64,000 nt of DNA from an uncultured Spirochaetaceae bacterium (GTDB lineage: Bacteria > Spirochaetota > Spirochaetia > Sphaerochaetales > Sphaerochaetaceae): positions 1 through 64,000 of the forward strand of contig CALXLH010000032.1 in assembly GCA_944389145.1 (NCBI GenBank), read 5' to 3'. The position numbers and the translations under genes are program-made. Each line of letters opens with the position of its first letter. Position 1 is the first letter of the stretch. A model generated the notes under the pieces. It made no database searches. It was not told the DNA's origin and saw nothing but the letters and a program-made list of their open reading frames with translations. Below, in pieces: positions 51,152-59,510 of the stretch.

Positions 51152-51173
51152 CGCTTCAGCTTTCTCCTATACT
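51145..51173 (+). promoter_or_regulatory. tRNA-Pro promoter
   Basis: TTGACC, 17 nt, TATACT, ending 10 nt before the first base of the tRNA. Confidence 0.8.
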
Positions 51174-51183
51174 CGGCAATGTT

Positions 51184-51256
51184 CGGGACGTCGCCTAGCG
51201 GCTATGGCGCCTGCTTTGGGAGCAGGATATCGCTGGTTCGAGTCCAGTCGTCCCGA
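51184..51256 (+). tRNA. tRNA-Pro (TGG)
   Basis: Acceptor stem CGGGACG pairs with CGTCCCG; anticodon stem CCTGC/GCAGG encloses TTTGGGA with anticodon TGG; the T-arm holds GGTTCGAGTCC. The discriminator base is A and no CCA is encoded, so the 3' end depends on RNase Z and a CCA-adding enzyme. 73 nt. Confidence 0.96.
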
Positions 51257-51262
51257 CTAAGG

Positions 51263-51284
51263 CCGGCTCTAGAAGCCGGTTTTT
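51263..51284 (+). terminator. Terminator after tRNA-Pro
   Basis: CCGGCT, a 5-nt loop, AGCCGG and TTTTT, starting 7 nt after the tRNA. The remainder of 51285-51426 is A+T rich and shows no gene. Confidence 0.85.
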
Positions 51285-51426
51285 CCATTTCGGTATATCT
51301 GTATTCGATTCAGGCAGGAGCGTAATACACATTCCCGATAATCCAGCTTACATACAAATATGTACCAGACATAAATTCCTAGATAGGAATTATATTATTG
51401 TCAAGTATTAAAAGAAAAAGAGAGAA

Positions 51427-51503
51427 TATCGCGTTCTGAAAACCCAGAATCCATGATTTATCGCGTTCTGAAAATCAAGAATCTATGATTTATCGCATTC
51501 TAA
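51427..51503. repeat. Tandem 32-bp repeat, two full copies and a partial third
   Basis: Copies begin at 51427, 51459 and 51491, each with TATCGC[GA]TTCTGA. Copies 1 and 2 match at 28 of 32 positions by eye; the third stops after about 13 nt. Each full copy contains a small stem (TTCTG/CAGAA in copy 1). Function unknown. It lies between the tRNA-Pro and the terminator of the fructan operon. Confidence 0.75.
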
Positions 51504-51547
51504 GGCATTGCCTGCATACAGGAACACCTTACTGTATCAGGAGTTAT

Positions 51548-51577
51548 AATAGCCGGCATCCTAAGATACCGGCTATT
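51548..51577 (-). terminator. Terminator of the fructan operon
   Basis: AATAGCCGG, a 12-nt loop and CCGGCTATT, starting 7 nt beyond the GH3 stop codon. The following bases are A+T rich but not a pure T run. Confidence 0.6.
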
Positions 51578-51584
51578 CTGCAGC

Positions 51585-53993
51585 TCACTCCAGCTCAATC
51601 ATCCTCGATATGATCCGAAGCGCATTGTGCCTAAGGTCCTCCATGGTTATGAGCCCATCATCATAGGCCTTGTGAAGCCTGTCGGAGAAGCTTGTAGGCA
51701 TCTTCACGTTGACTCCCGCAAGAAGCTCAAGATAATCCTCCCCATGCGTCCACCAGTCAGATACTACGATACCCTTATACCCCCATTCCTCACGGAGTAT
51801 CCCAGTAAGAAGATCATGGTTTTCTGACACTCGCGTTCCATTGAGCATGTTGTAGGAACACATCACCGAGAAAGGATCAGATTCGCGGATGATGATCTCG
51901 AACTGCCTTAGGTATATCTCCCTCAAGGCCCTTGCAGATACCCTTGAATCACTGTCCTTGCGGTTCGTTTCCTTATTGTTGCAGGCAAAGTGCTTCAACG
52001 AGACCCCTATACCGTTCTGCTGGACTCCTCTGACAAATGCGCTTCCGATAAATCCGGAAAGAAGCGGATCCTCAGAGTAATACTCGAAGTTCCTGCCGCA
52101 GAGCGGGCTCCTGTGGATATTCACCGCCGGGCATAGCCATACCCCGATATTATTCTCCTTGACCTCGAGGGCTCCGGCATTTCCGACCTCGCCCACAAGG
52201 GCTGTATCCCAGGTAGAAGCAAGCATGGTCTCAATAGGCCAGGCTGTGGTGGTTATACCACATCTTGGAAGGATGCGGAGGCCGGCAGGGCCATCGGCTG
52301 TAAGGAGATTGAATATCCCATATTCCTCATGACCGCCTATCCCATAGGTATTGGCCACTCCGCGGTTGGGCTTGCCTCCGCAGAGATCGATAAGAACATC
52401 GACAGGGAGGGAATCCACGAATCCCTCAGCACTTATCCTGCCATCAGCAACATCATCAAGCTGAGGAAGCTCAACGGACTCAGGTATCCGCTCAAGCGCC
52501 ATGATCCCTGGCTTTATGAAATCCATCTCCTCAGGGGTACGCCGACCAAAAGCTGACTCAGATCCAGACGCATCATCCTGCACCAACTCCTTCCAGCTTC
52601 CGTCAGCTTCCATCACCCTGCTGAGACGATGAGGCGCGCAGTATGGCTTATGCTTAGATACGATCACATCATCAGCAAGATCAACGGACAAGCCAGCCTC
52701 AACGAAGGAGATGCCATCATCCGAGATAAGGAATGAGTATTTCCCCTTCTCAAGGATGAATGAATCCTTGGAGATTGTCCCATACTCATCATATGTAGCT
52801 ATGTCAGCAAGGGAGAATGAGATAGACAGGCTTTCCTTTCCTCTGGGCTCAAGCCTTCCGGTCTTCCCAAACCCGCAGAGAACCCTCTTAGGCTTTCCGA
52901 TGCGACCGACAGGGGGAACGGCATAGATCTCCACTACATCCCGGCCAGCATGGCTTCCCTTGTTTTCGACATCCACTGAAATGGTAACATCGAGATCCTT
53001 ATTACTTCCCTCTGTCTTTCCGATGCTGAACGAGGTATATGAAAGGCCATAGCCGAATGGATAGACCACCTTTTCCGCGGCTCCAGGTATCGTAGAGAAG
53101 TACCTGTATCCCACATAGACATCTTCCCTATACTCGACATAGTCGAGGCTCTCATGGAAGCCATCCGTCGAAGGATAGTCCTCAAGCCTTCGCGCATACG
53201 TATCGGTAAGGCGTCCTGATGGAGAGTCATATCCAAGAAGGATATCCGCAACCGCAGGACCACCCTCCATTCCTCCCTGGAAGACATGCATCGCTCCCTG
53301 TATGCGCGGATCATCAGCGATCCAGGAGACATCCATGACGCCTCCGGCATTCAGCAGCACGATAACACGAGGGAAGGCCGATACGACCTTATCGACCATA
53401 GCTCTCTCAGCATCGCTGAGGTAGAAGTCCCCATGCTCGAAAACAGCAGCCTGCATCTCAAGAAGCGCCTTAGTCCCCTCCTCTGTCGAGAATATCGGAG
53501 CCCCTTCGGCAATCCTGTCCCAGTTCTCTCCTGAATAACGGCTTATCACTATGACCGCTGTATCCGTGAAGGAGCGGGCCTCTTCCACCATCGCAGGATC
53601 AAGCTCCGGCTCCTTTACCAGCCCAGGGCTCGCTCCTCCTGCATATTCAGATGTGACATAGTCGCGGTAGAAATCAATCGTAGGATGGAAGAGCCTTATG
53701 ACACCTTTCTTCTCCCTCTCCTCAAGGCCATCAATTATGTTCCAGCAGGAGGATATGAAGACATCGCCGCTTCCCCCACCGCCTTTGACATAATCAGCGC
53801 ACCCCTTGCCAAAAAGAGCCAATGAGGTCCCTTTTACAAGAGGCAGGACCGAATCATCATTCTTCAGAAGTACGATTCCCTCTCTCGCGGCCCTGCGCGA
53901 AAGCGTCTTATGCTCATCCGATGCAGTCACGCGCCTGCCATCAGAACCAAGCGGAATCGACGGAAGATACCTCCATCTCTGCCATCTGCTCAT
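51585..53993 (-). CDS. GH3 beta-glycosidase with swapped domain order
   Basis: 802 residues. The alpha/beta-sandwich that is normally C-terminal comes first (AAREGIVLLKNDDSVLPL, DTAVIVISRYSGE, VIVLLNAGGVMDVSW, about 25-270), then a fibronectin-III-like part (YPFGYGLSYTSFSIG to SLADIATYDEYG, about 310-400), and then the (beta/alpha)8 barrel (LTADGPAGLRI, GRNFEYYSEDP, VSLKHFACNNKETNR, VVSDWW with the nucleophilic Asp near 745). This inverted order is known for some rumen-bacterial GH3 beta-glucosidases. No signal peptide, so it acts on imported oligosaccharides. Last gene of the fructan operon, GGAGG before the ATG. Confidence 0.9.
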   Translation of the reverse strand: MSRWQRWRYLPSIPLGSDGRRVTASDEHKTLSRRAAREGIVLLKNDDSVLPLVKGTSLALFGKGCADYVKGGGGSGDVFISSCWNIIDGLEEREKKGVIRLFHPTIDFYRDYVTSEYAGGASPGLVKEPELDPAMVEEARSFTDTAVIVISRYSGENWDRIAEGAPIFSTEEGTKALLEMQAAVFEHGDFYLSDAERAMVDKVVSAFPRVIVLLNAGGVMDVSWIADDPRIQGAMHVFQGGMEGGPAVADILLGYDSPSGRLTDTYARRLEDYPSTDGFHESLDYVEYREDVYVGYRYFSTIPGAAEKVVYPFGYGLSYTSFSIGKTEGSNKDLDVTISVDVENKGSHAGRDVVEIYAVPPVGRIGKPKRVLCGFGKTGRLEPRGKESLSISFSLADIATYDEYGTISKDSFILEKGKYSFLISDDGISFVEAGLSVDLADDVIVSKHKPYCAPHRLSRVMEADGSWKELVQDDASGSESAFGRRTPEEMDFIKPGIMALERIPESVELPQLDDVADGRISAEGFVDSLPVDVLIDLCGGKPNRGVANTYGIGGHEEYGIFNLLTADGPAGLRILPRCGITTTAWPIETMLASTWDTALVGEVGNAGALEVKENNIGVWLCPAVNIHRSPLCGRNFEYYSEDPLLSGFIGSAFVRGVQQNGIGVSLKHFACNNKETNRKDSDSRVSARALREIYLRQFEIIIRESDPFSVMCSYNMLNGTRVSENHDLLTGILREEWGYKGIVVSDWWTHGEDYLELLAGVNVKMPTSFSDRLHKAYDDGLITMEDLRHNALRIISRMIELE

Positions 53994-55354
53994 TTCTTCC
54001 TCCCTGATACCGTAAATGAGGAGATCTTCGTGGATCTCCCTATGGAACGGCAGCCGATGGATCTTTTTCCATCTGCGTATATATTGAATGAGGTAGTACT
54101 TAAGCCCCCTCCCACGAATATCTCCGCAGAATCCTCATCGATGATCATATCCACGCGCATATCGGAGGCATCAGATGGAACGCTGAGGCAGGCCGCGCGG
54201 TCTACAGAACCGTCCTTCCATATCGTTACCGCAACAGAGGATGAATTGCCGTCCGCGATCACGACCATCCTCTCTCTTCCCTGCTCTATATCCACCTCTG
54301 CCGGCGCGTTCGGAACATCCCTCCTGATAGCGATGGAAACAGCAGTTGCCCCTGATTGAGGAGAGGGACAGATACTCATTTCTCCGGACAGTTCTCCATC
54401 AAGCTTATAGAAATCATGGCTGAAGGTATCCCATACTGACTTCACAGGATATGATGAGAGACGGCCGCCGATGCATCTTATCTCGCGAGGAAGCGTCATG
54501 AAGCCGCACCATGGAGACTCGGGATCGGGTGAGAATCCCTTGAAGGTCCCCATCCACTGCCAGCCATTGGCCCATGCCATGGCGAGCCTAGATCCATCAG
54601 GGCCTATGAAGCTCTGCAGCGCATAGAAATCCGAGCCGTAGTCAAATGGCTGTGAATACCGTGGCACGAAGCGGCATCTATCCAGATCGGCATCTCCGAT
54701 GACCGCCATCACGGGAGCGCCTTCCCTCACGTAGTCCACAGGCGAGAACGTCAGCACCCAGTGGCCATCCACCTCGAAGAGATCAGGGCACTCAGGCATC
54801 CTTCCCTGCTCTGCAGGCAGCTCATAGATATGGCCCATCGCCTCCCAGCCGATCATATCCTCTGACCTGTAGAGATCGATGAAGCCATGCGTTCCATCAG
54901 AGGCGCCGATGACCATGTATATCCAGCCGCCATGGCGGAATATCCTGGGATCACGGAAATCAGTATAGCCAGAAGGCATGTCGATGAGTGGATTCGCAGG
55001 ATGCTTCTCGAAGACCTCTCCATCATGGCTTATGGCCAGACACTGGCGCTGCTTACCTCCGGCAACGGCCGTATAGACAAGATACATCACGCCATCCTCG
55101 ATGAGCGCAGAACCGGAGAAGCAACCCCCCTGCTCATCATCCTCATACCACCTGTCAGGATAGAGGGCTATCGGCAGCTCTTCCCAATCAACCAGGTCAT
55201 CGCTCACGGCATGACCCCAATGCATCTTCCCCCAGGAGGAGGAATAGGGATTGTGCTGGTAGAAGATATGGTATCTTCCATTGAAGAAGCACAATCCGTT
55301 CGGATCGTTGATCCATCCCTTCCGAGGGGAGAAATGAAGCGCCGGGCGTCTCAT
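53990..55354 (-). CDS. GH32 beta-fructofuranosidase (sucrose/fructan hydrolase)
   Basis: 454 residues. HFSPRKGWINDPNGLCFF (nucleophile Asp in NDPNG), GCFSGSAL, YTDFRDPRIF (RDP transition-state Asp) and MPECPDLF (acid/base Glu in ECP) are the complete GH32 set on a five-bladed propeller; a beta-sandwich (from about 320) follows. No signal peptide, so intracellular hydrolysis of sucrose, inulin or levan fragments. Overlaps neighbours by 4 nt on both sides. Confidence 0.95.
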   Translation of the reverse strand: MRRPALHFSPRKGWINDPNGLCFFNGRYHIFYQHNPYSSSWGKMHWGHAVSDDLVDWEELPIALYPDRWYEDDEQGGCFSGSALIEDGVMYLVYTAVAGGKQRQCLAISHDGEVFEKHPANPLIDMPSGYTDFRDPRIFRHGGWIYMVIGASDGTHGFIDLYRSEDMIGWEAMGHIYELPAEQGRMPECPDLFEVDGHWVLTFSPVDYVREGAPVMAVIGDADLDRCRFVPRYSQPFDYGSDFYALQSFIGPDGSRLAMAWANGWQWMGTFKGFSPDPESPWCGFMTLPREIRCIGGRLSSYPVKSVWDTFSHDFYKLDGELSGEMSICPSPQSGATAVSIAIRRDVPNAPAEVDIEQGRERMVVIADGNSSSVAVTIWKDGSVDRAACLSVPSDASDMRVDMIIDEDSAEIFVGGGLSTTSFNIYADGKRSIGCRSIGRSTKISSFTVSGRKK

Positions 55355-56439
55355 CTCGGATGCCTCTCGGTAGCCTCAGGCAACCTTGAGAACGGTACAT
55401 GAGGCTCCGTCTGGTACCAGTACGCCACCGAGGAGATATCATCCTGACGCTCGAAGAGCCCGCCATGGCTCACGCCGATCTGCTGGATCGTCACGCTCAG
55501 GCTCTCCTTGAAGAAGATCGGATCCTGCACATGCCATCTATAGAAGGCGCGCATCGGCGGGCAATCATCCTCATGGTAGGGGTTATAGACGCGCCTATCA
55601 TGCGTGCTATGGAATGGATATCCTAGATACGGCGTGCAGTAGGTCTGTTCCACAGTCCGGCCTTCCACATGCCGGGCAAAGCTCCATGAGCCGCCGAAGT
55701 AATCCTCCATACCCGTGCCGCAGATCGTAGGATACGCCTCATCCCCGTCGATGAAGAACTTTACCTCGCCCTCCCCGTACCAGTATCTGGAAAGGGTCGA
55801 CAAGGCGATGAACGTGCCGAGATACGCTCCCTCGCCCTTGATGGAATCGATGATGCGATAATCCTTTCCGATGGCAGTAGGGTTCTCTCTTCTCCAGGAG
55901 GCATGGAAATGCAGCAGATCGCTATCCATCTCGCCAAGCGCATAGTCTATCTGATAGAAGAACGCGGGAATCGGAGAGGGATGCTGATTCTCAAGGGTTA
56001 CTACCGCCCTTGAGAAGAAAGGCATCCTGATATAGCAGTTGAGCCCGCGCGACGGAACGACGGAGATAAGCGCGGAGTTGACATCATAGGTCTCTCCGAA
56101 GCCATTGCAGAAGAAATCCCCCAGAGGAACCTCGACCGATGGCTCCGTCTCTCCGTCCCAGTACATGCGAAGCACAAGATCCCGAAGCACAAAGCAATCC
56201 GCCTCGGAGGTCTTATCCGTCACGGTCATCCAGATATGGTTTATGCATCCAGATCCCTTTATATCGGCAAGCGTCACCGTCGCGCCTGGAGCGATATCCT
56301 TCAGGCATGGCGATCCCTTGCGTCCGACGCCAAGCACCGAGGCGCACTTACCGCCCTCACCCTTCGCGCCCGTAGGATTCTCCGCGGTTATGGCGAATGA
56401 CCTAAGGCCACTCCTTCTCATCGGATCGATAATCATCAT
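55351..56439 (-). CDS. GH172 (DUF2961) family protein
   Basis: 362 residues. GKGEGGKCASVLG, GSGCINHIWMTV, LRMYWDGETEPSVEVPLGDFFCNGFG, and GTGMEDYFGGSWSF are typical DUF2961 blocks. That family is now GH172, whose characterised members act on difructose dianhydrides and alpha-fructo- or arabinofuranosides; active-site acids are expected in the PLGDFF and MEDYF segments. In an operon with two GH32 enzymes an alpha-D-fructofuranoside or difructose anhydride is the likely substrate. The start is one of three adjacent codons at 56436-56442. Confidence 0.85.
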   Translation of the reverse strand: MMIIDPMRRSGLRSFAITAENPTGAKGEGGKCASVLGVGRKGSPCLKDIAPGATVTLADIKGSGCINHIWMTVTDKTSEADCFVLRDLVLRMYWDGETEPSVEVPLGDFFCNGFGETYDVNSALISVVPSRGLNCYIRMPFFSRAVVTLENQHPSPIPAFFYQIDYALGEMDSDLLHFHASWRRENPTAIGKDYRIIDSIKGEGAYLGTFIALSTLSRYWYGEGEVKFFIDGDEAYPTICGTGMEDYFGGSWSFARHVEGRTVEQTYCTPYLGYPFHSTHDRRVYNPYHEDDCPPMRAFYRWHVQDPIFFKESLSVTIQQIGVSHGGLFERQDDISSVAYWYQTEPHVPFSRLPEATERHPR

Positions 56440-57290
56440 CACCCCTTCGTCGCGCCGATCGTCATACCGGCCGTAACCTGCTTGTTGAGCGCGAAATACA
56501 CGATCATCGGCGGCAGGATAGATATAGCGATGGCCGCGAACGTAAGCCCCCAGTCGACATTGCCGAACGCGCCCACGTAATCCTTAAGCCCCATAGCGAC
56601 CGTCTTCGCGGAATTCCTGCTGATGAAGGTGTTTGCGAAGATAAAGTCATTCCAGATCAGGATGCTGTACATCGACGCAATCGTAACGAACGTGTTTTTC
56701 GCGAGAGGAAGCATTATCTTCGTGAATATCGAGTATGGCGTGCACCCATCGATGGTCGCAGCCTCGATAAGCTCATCAGGCACGAACGTAAAGAAGTTCA
56801 CGAACATCATCGTCGACAGCGGTATCGCGAATCCAACCTGAGGAAGGATAAGCGAGAACGTCGTGTTGAGGATACCCATGCGGCTATAGAATATGAAGAG
56901 CGGGATAAGCGTTATCTGCACAGGTATCATGATCCCGAACGTCAGGAAGCTATAGAGCTTGCTATTTAGCCTGCAGCGGAACTTCGAAAGCGCGAAGCCG
57001 AGGGTCGAGCTGAAGATCATTATCAGGATCAGCGAGCCACCTGTGACCTTTATGCTATTCCACATGTATCTCCAGATGTTTCCTTCCCTTATGACGCTGA
57101 TGTAGTTCTCGAACGTCGGGTTAGCGGGGAGAGAGAACGGCGTGGATGAAAGCTCCACGGTAGGCTTGATGCTTGCCATGAAGACCCACAGCACCGGGTA
57201 TATCTGGATCAGCAGGAAGAATAGGATGACAATAGCGAAGATAACCTTCTTGACCATCTTCCTAGCAGCATATCCATCATTCGTCATCAT
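56439..57290 (-). CDS. ABC sugar importer permease (MalG type)
   Basis: 283 residues, six helices. SLILIMIFSSTLGFALSKFRCRLNS opens the permease core and DGCTPYSIFTKIMLPLAKNTFVTIASMYSILIWNDFIFA has the EAA loop (EAATIDGCTPYSIFTKIMLP) that docks the ATPase. Carbohydrate uptake CUT1 family. GGGAGG upstream of the ATG; overlaps the companion permease as ATGA. Confidence 0.94.
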   Translation of the reverse strand: MMTNDGYAARKMVKKVIFAIVILFFLLIQIYPVLWVFMASIKPTVELSSTPFSLPANPTFENYISVIREGNIWRYMWNSIKVTGGSLILIMIFSSTLGFALSKFRCRLNSKLYSFLTFGIMIPVQITLIPLFIFYSRMGILNTTFSLILPQVGFAIPLSTMMFVNFFTFVPDELIEAATIDGCTPYSIFTKIMLPLAKNTFVTIASMYSILIWNDFIFANTFISRNSAKTVAMGLKDYVGAFGNVDWGLTFAAIAISILPPMIVYFALNKQVTAGMTIGATKG

Positions 57291-58168
57291 ATCGCCTCCC
57301 TGTTCCTGGTAATCATCCTCAGGATGAATACCGCGAGTATGCTTTCCACGATTATAAACACGGCAATGGCGCTGCCATACCCGAACTGATTGCTCGAGAA
57401 CGCCTGCTTATACATATATGTCGAGAGAAGCTCGCTCTCGTTTCCCGGGCCTCCATTGGTAAGGAGGAACGGGACATCGAAGCCTCGGAGGGCTCCGGTG
57501 ATGCACATCGTGAGGGAAAGGATTATCACAGGCCTTATCATCGGCAGCTTGATCTTCCACAGCGTCTGCCAGGCGTTGGCGCCATCGATCTCGGCGGCCT
57601 CGCTGACCTGTGGATCCAGCGATATCAGGGCCGCGTAGTATATGACCATATACATTCCGGTGAATCGCCATCCCTCAGGGATGGAGACAGCGGCAAGCAC
57701 CGTATTTATATCCGCGAGCCAGCTGCGGGCCAGGGACTCAAGCCCCACGGAATCGAGGATTATATTGAAAAGCCCCATCGGCTCAGTCGCGTACATGCTC
57801 CTGAACATCTGCCCCACGGCAACCGTCGTGATGATGCAAGGGACGTAATAAAGCGTCTTTACAAGCGAGACATGCTTCTTCATATAGGTCAGCAGGACAG
57901 CGAAAAGCAGTCCGATGAGAAGCTGCATGCCAACGACTATCACAAGATAGACAAGGTTATTGAAGAACGACTTATAGAAGACGTGATCTGTGAAGAGCTT
58001 GGTATAGTTCGCCAGCCCTATGAACTTCATCGGCCCGATACCGCCCCACTTCATGAAGCTGATACGAACTGAATCTATTATCGGATAGAAGACTGCGAAA
58101 AGATAGAACAGCAGTCCTGGAAGGAGAAAGACCAGATAGGCCTTCCTGTTTCTTATCACACCACTCAT
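57287..58168 (-). CDS. ABC sugar importer permease (MalF type)
   Basis: 293 residues, six helices (AYLVFLLPGLLFYLFAVFYP first). SEAAEIDGANAWQTLWKIKLPMIRPVI is the EAA motif. Together with the following permease it forms the CUT1 translocation channel. AGGAGG lies 6 nt before the start. No ATP-binding subunit is encoded in the operon; a shared MsmK/MalK-type ATPase elsewhere is needed. Confidence 0.94.
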   Translation of the reverse strand: MSGVIRNRKAYLVFLLPGLLFYLFAVFYPIIDSVRISFMKWGGIGPMKFIGLANYTKLFTDHVFYKSFFNNLVYLVIVVGMQLLIGLLFAVLLTYMKKHVSLVKTLYYVPCIITTVAVGQMFRSMYATEPMGLFNIILDSVGLESLARSWLADINTVLAAVSIPEGWRFTGMYMVIYYAALISLDPQVSEAAEIDGANAWQTLWKIKLPMIRPVIILSLTMCITGALRGFDVPFLLTNGGPGNESELLSTYMYKQAFSSNQFGYGSAIAVFIIVESILAVFILRMITRNREAI

Positions 58169-58189
58169 CCATGACCTCCTGGGGATATC

Positions 58190-58214
58190 CCGAAGGCGGG
58201 ATCACCGCCTCCGG
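58190..58214 (-). promoter_or_regulatory. Intercistronic stem-loop between binding protein and permease genes
   Basis: CCGGAGGCGG and CCGCCTTCGG form a 10-bp stem (one G-U) with a 5-nt loop on the minus strand. It begins 11 nt after the binding-protein stop, lacks a T tract, and could protect the upstream mRNA so that more binding protein than permease is made. Confidence 0.55.
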
Positions 58215-58224
58215 GTAGCTTAGA

Positions 58225-59496
58225 TCAGGTATTCTCCGCGATAGACTGGTCAACAAGCTGGATGAACGTCTCAGCGTCCATGTCGCCAGAGGCGAGAAGC
58301 AGCAGGTTGTCCTGGAGTATCGTATTGGTAGCAGGATCGAGATAGGTATCCCATGGCTTCATGAATGCGGAGCCATAGTTGCCCATATCCTCTGCGATGC
58401 GATGATAGAGCGGCGTGAACTCGACATCAGCAGGAAGCTCGCCCTTCATCGGGGACATCTGCATCTTGGAAGCATAGACGTCGCCATAATGCTCGATCAG
58501 ATACATGATGAATCCCTTGGTCTTCTCATCGAAGGTCTCGACGTTGAAGGCCATTCCGATTCCGGAGTTGGCGCAGTACTCATTAGGTCCGGTGACAGCG
58601 CCATCGACCATCGGCAGCAGGAAGTAATCGATCTCGCCTGCGAGGTACTTCTCAAGCATCGGGTTCTGCTCCCAGTCGCCGATGTAGTACATGGCGGACT
58701 TGCCATCGAGGAACATGCTCTGGGCGGTAGCGTAATCGGTAGCCGCGAATCCATCATTGAAGTACTGTCCGATCTCCTGCACGAACTCTATGGCCTTTCT
58801 TCCAAGGTCATCGCCCATGGATGCCTTGCCATCGCGAAGATCTATGATGTACTGATTCCCTGAATACCTGAACGGGATCATCGCCATGTAGCGAAGGACC
58901 GGCCATCTGTCGACGCCATCGACCGAGATCGGGGTGATGCCGTTCTCATCAAGCACGCGGCAGATCTCAAGCCACTCATCCATCGTCTCAGGAGCCTCAA
59001 GCCCGTACTGCTCGAAGATCGTCTTGTTGTACCAGATCATCTCGATGTGGTACTCAAGAGGAAGGGTGTACATCGTTCCATCGACGAATTCCTGATAGCG
59101 GAGCGCTACCTCATGGTAATCATCGTAGAGCCCCTCATCCTCAAGGAACTGCTTTACGTTGACGAGCATCCCCGCGTCAACGAGTTCCTGGCAATACGGA
59201 TCCGCGTCGATATCGATGATATCAGGCATGTTGCCACCAGCGATAAGGGTCTTGAGCTTCTGCAGGTATGATGGCCTGTCTGCGGTCGTCTCGACCTCAA
59301 GCTTCCACTTGCCGCCCATCTCCTGGCTATAATCCTCTGCGATCTCCCTTATCGCGGTATCTATCTCTCCGCCAAGCGGACGTGAGGCATACCAGGTAAC
59401 GGTAACCACATCATCAGCGCTCTCCGATGAGCCACCGGCCATCAGGAACGGCATGGAAATAAAAAAGACCAGCATCGCTATAACGACTTTCTTCAT
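58225..59496 (-). CDS. ABC sugar-binding protein (CUT1, extracellular)
   Basis: 423 residues. Signal peptide KKVVIAMLVFFISMPFLMAGG; as in the TctC protein the lipobox position is Gly rather than Cys. VTVTWYASRPLGGEIDTAIREIAEDYSQE, PDIIDIDADPYCQELVDAGMLV, YTLPLEYHIEMIWYNKTIFEQYGL and MFLDGKSAMYYIGDWEQNPML are standard segments of cluster 1 sugar-binding proteins. Binds the imported oligosaccharide, likely a fructoside. GGAGGAGAAT precedes the ATG. Confidence 0.93.
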   Translation of the reverse strand: MKKVVIAMLVFFISMPFLMAGGSSESADDVVTVTWYASRPLGGEIDTAIREIAEDYSQEMGGKWKLEVETTADRPSYLQKLKTLIAGGNMPDIIDIDADPYCQELVDAGMLVNVKQFLEDEGLYDDYHEVALRYQEFVDGTMYTLPLEYHIEMIWYNKTIFEQYGLEAPETMDEWLEICRVLDENGITPISVDGVDRWPVLRYMAMIPFRYSGNQYIIDLRDGKASMGDDLGRKAIEFVQEIGQYFNDGFAATDYATAQSMFLDGKSAMYYIGDWEQNPMLEKYLAGEIDYFLLPMVDGAVTGPNEYCANSGIGMAFNVETFDEKTKGFIMYLIEHYGDVYASKMQMSPMKGELPADVEFTPLYHRIAEDMGNYGSAFMKPWDTYLDPATNTILQDNLLLLASGDMDAETFIQLVDQSIAENT

Positions 59497-59510
59497 ATTC
59501 TCCTCCTTTA

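Noticed and set aside
51427-51503. Possible CRISPR array
   Set aside because: The 32-bp units are directly adjacent without spacers, there are only two and a fraction, and no cas gene is nearby.
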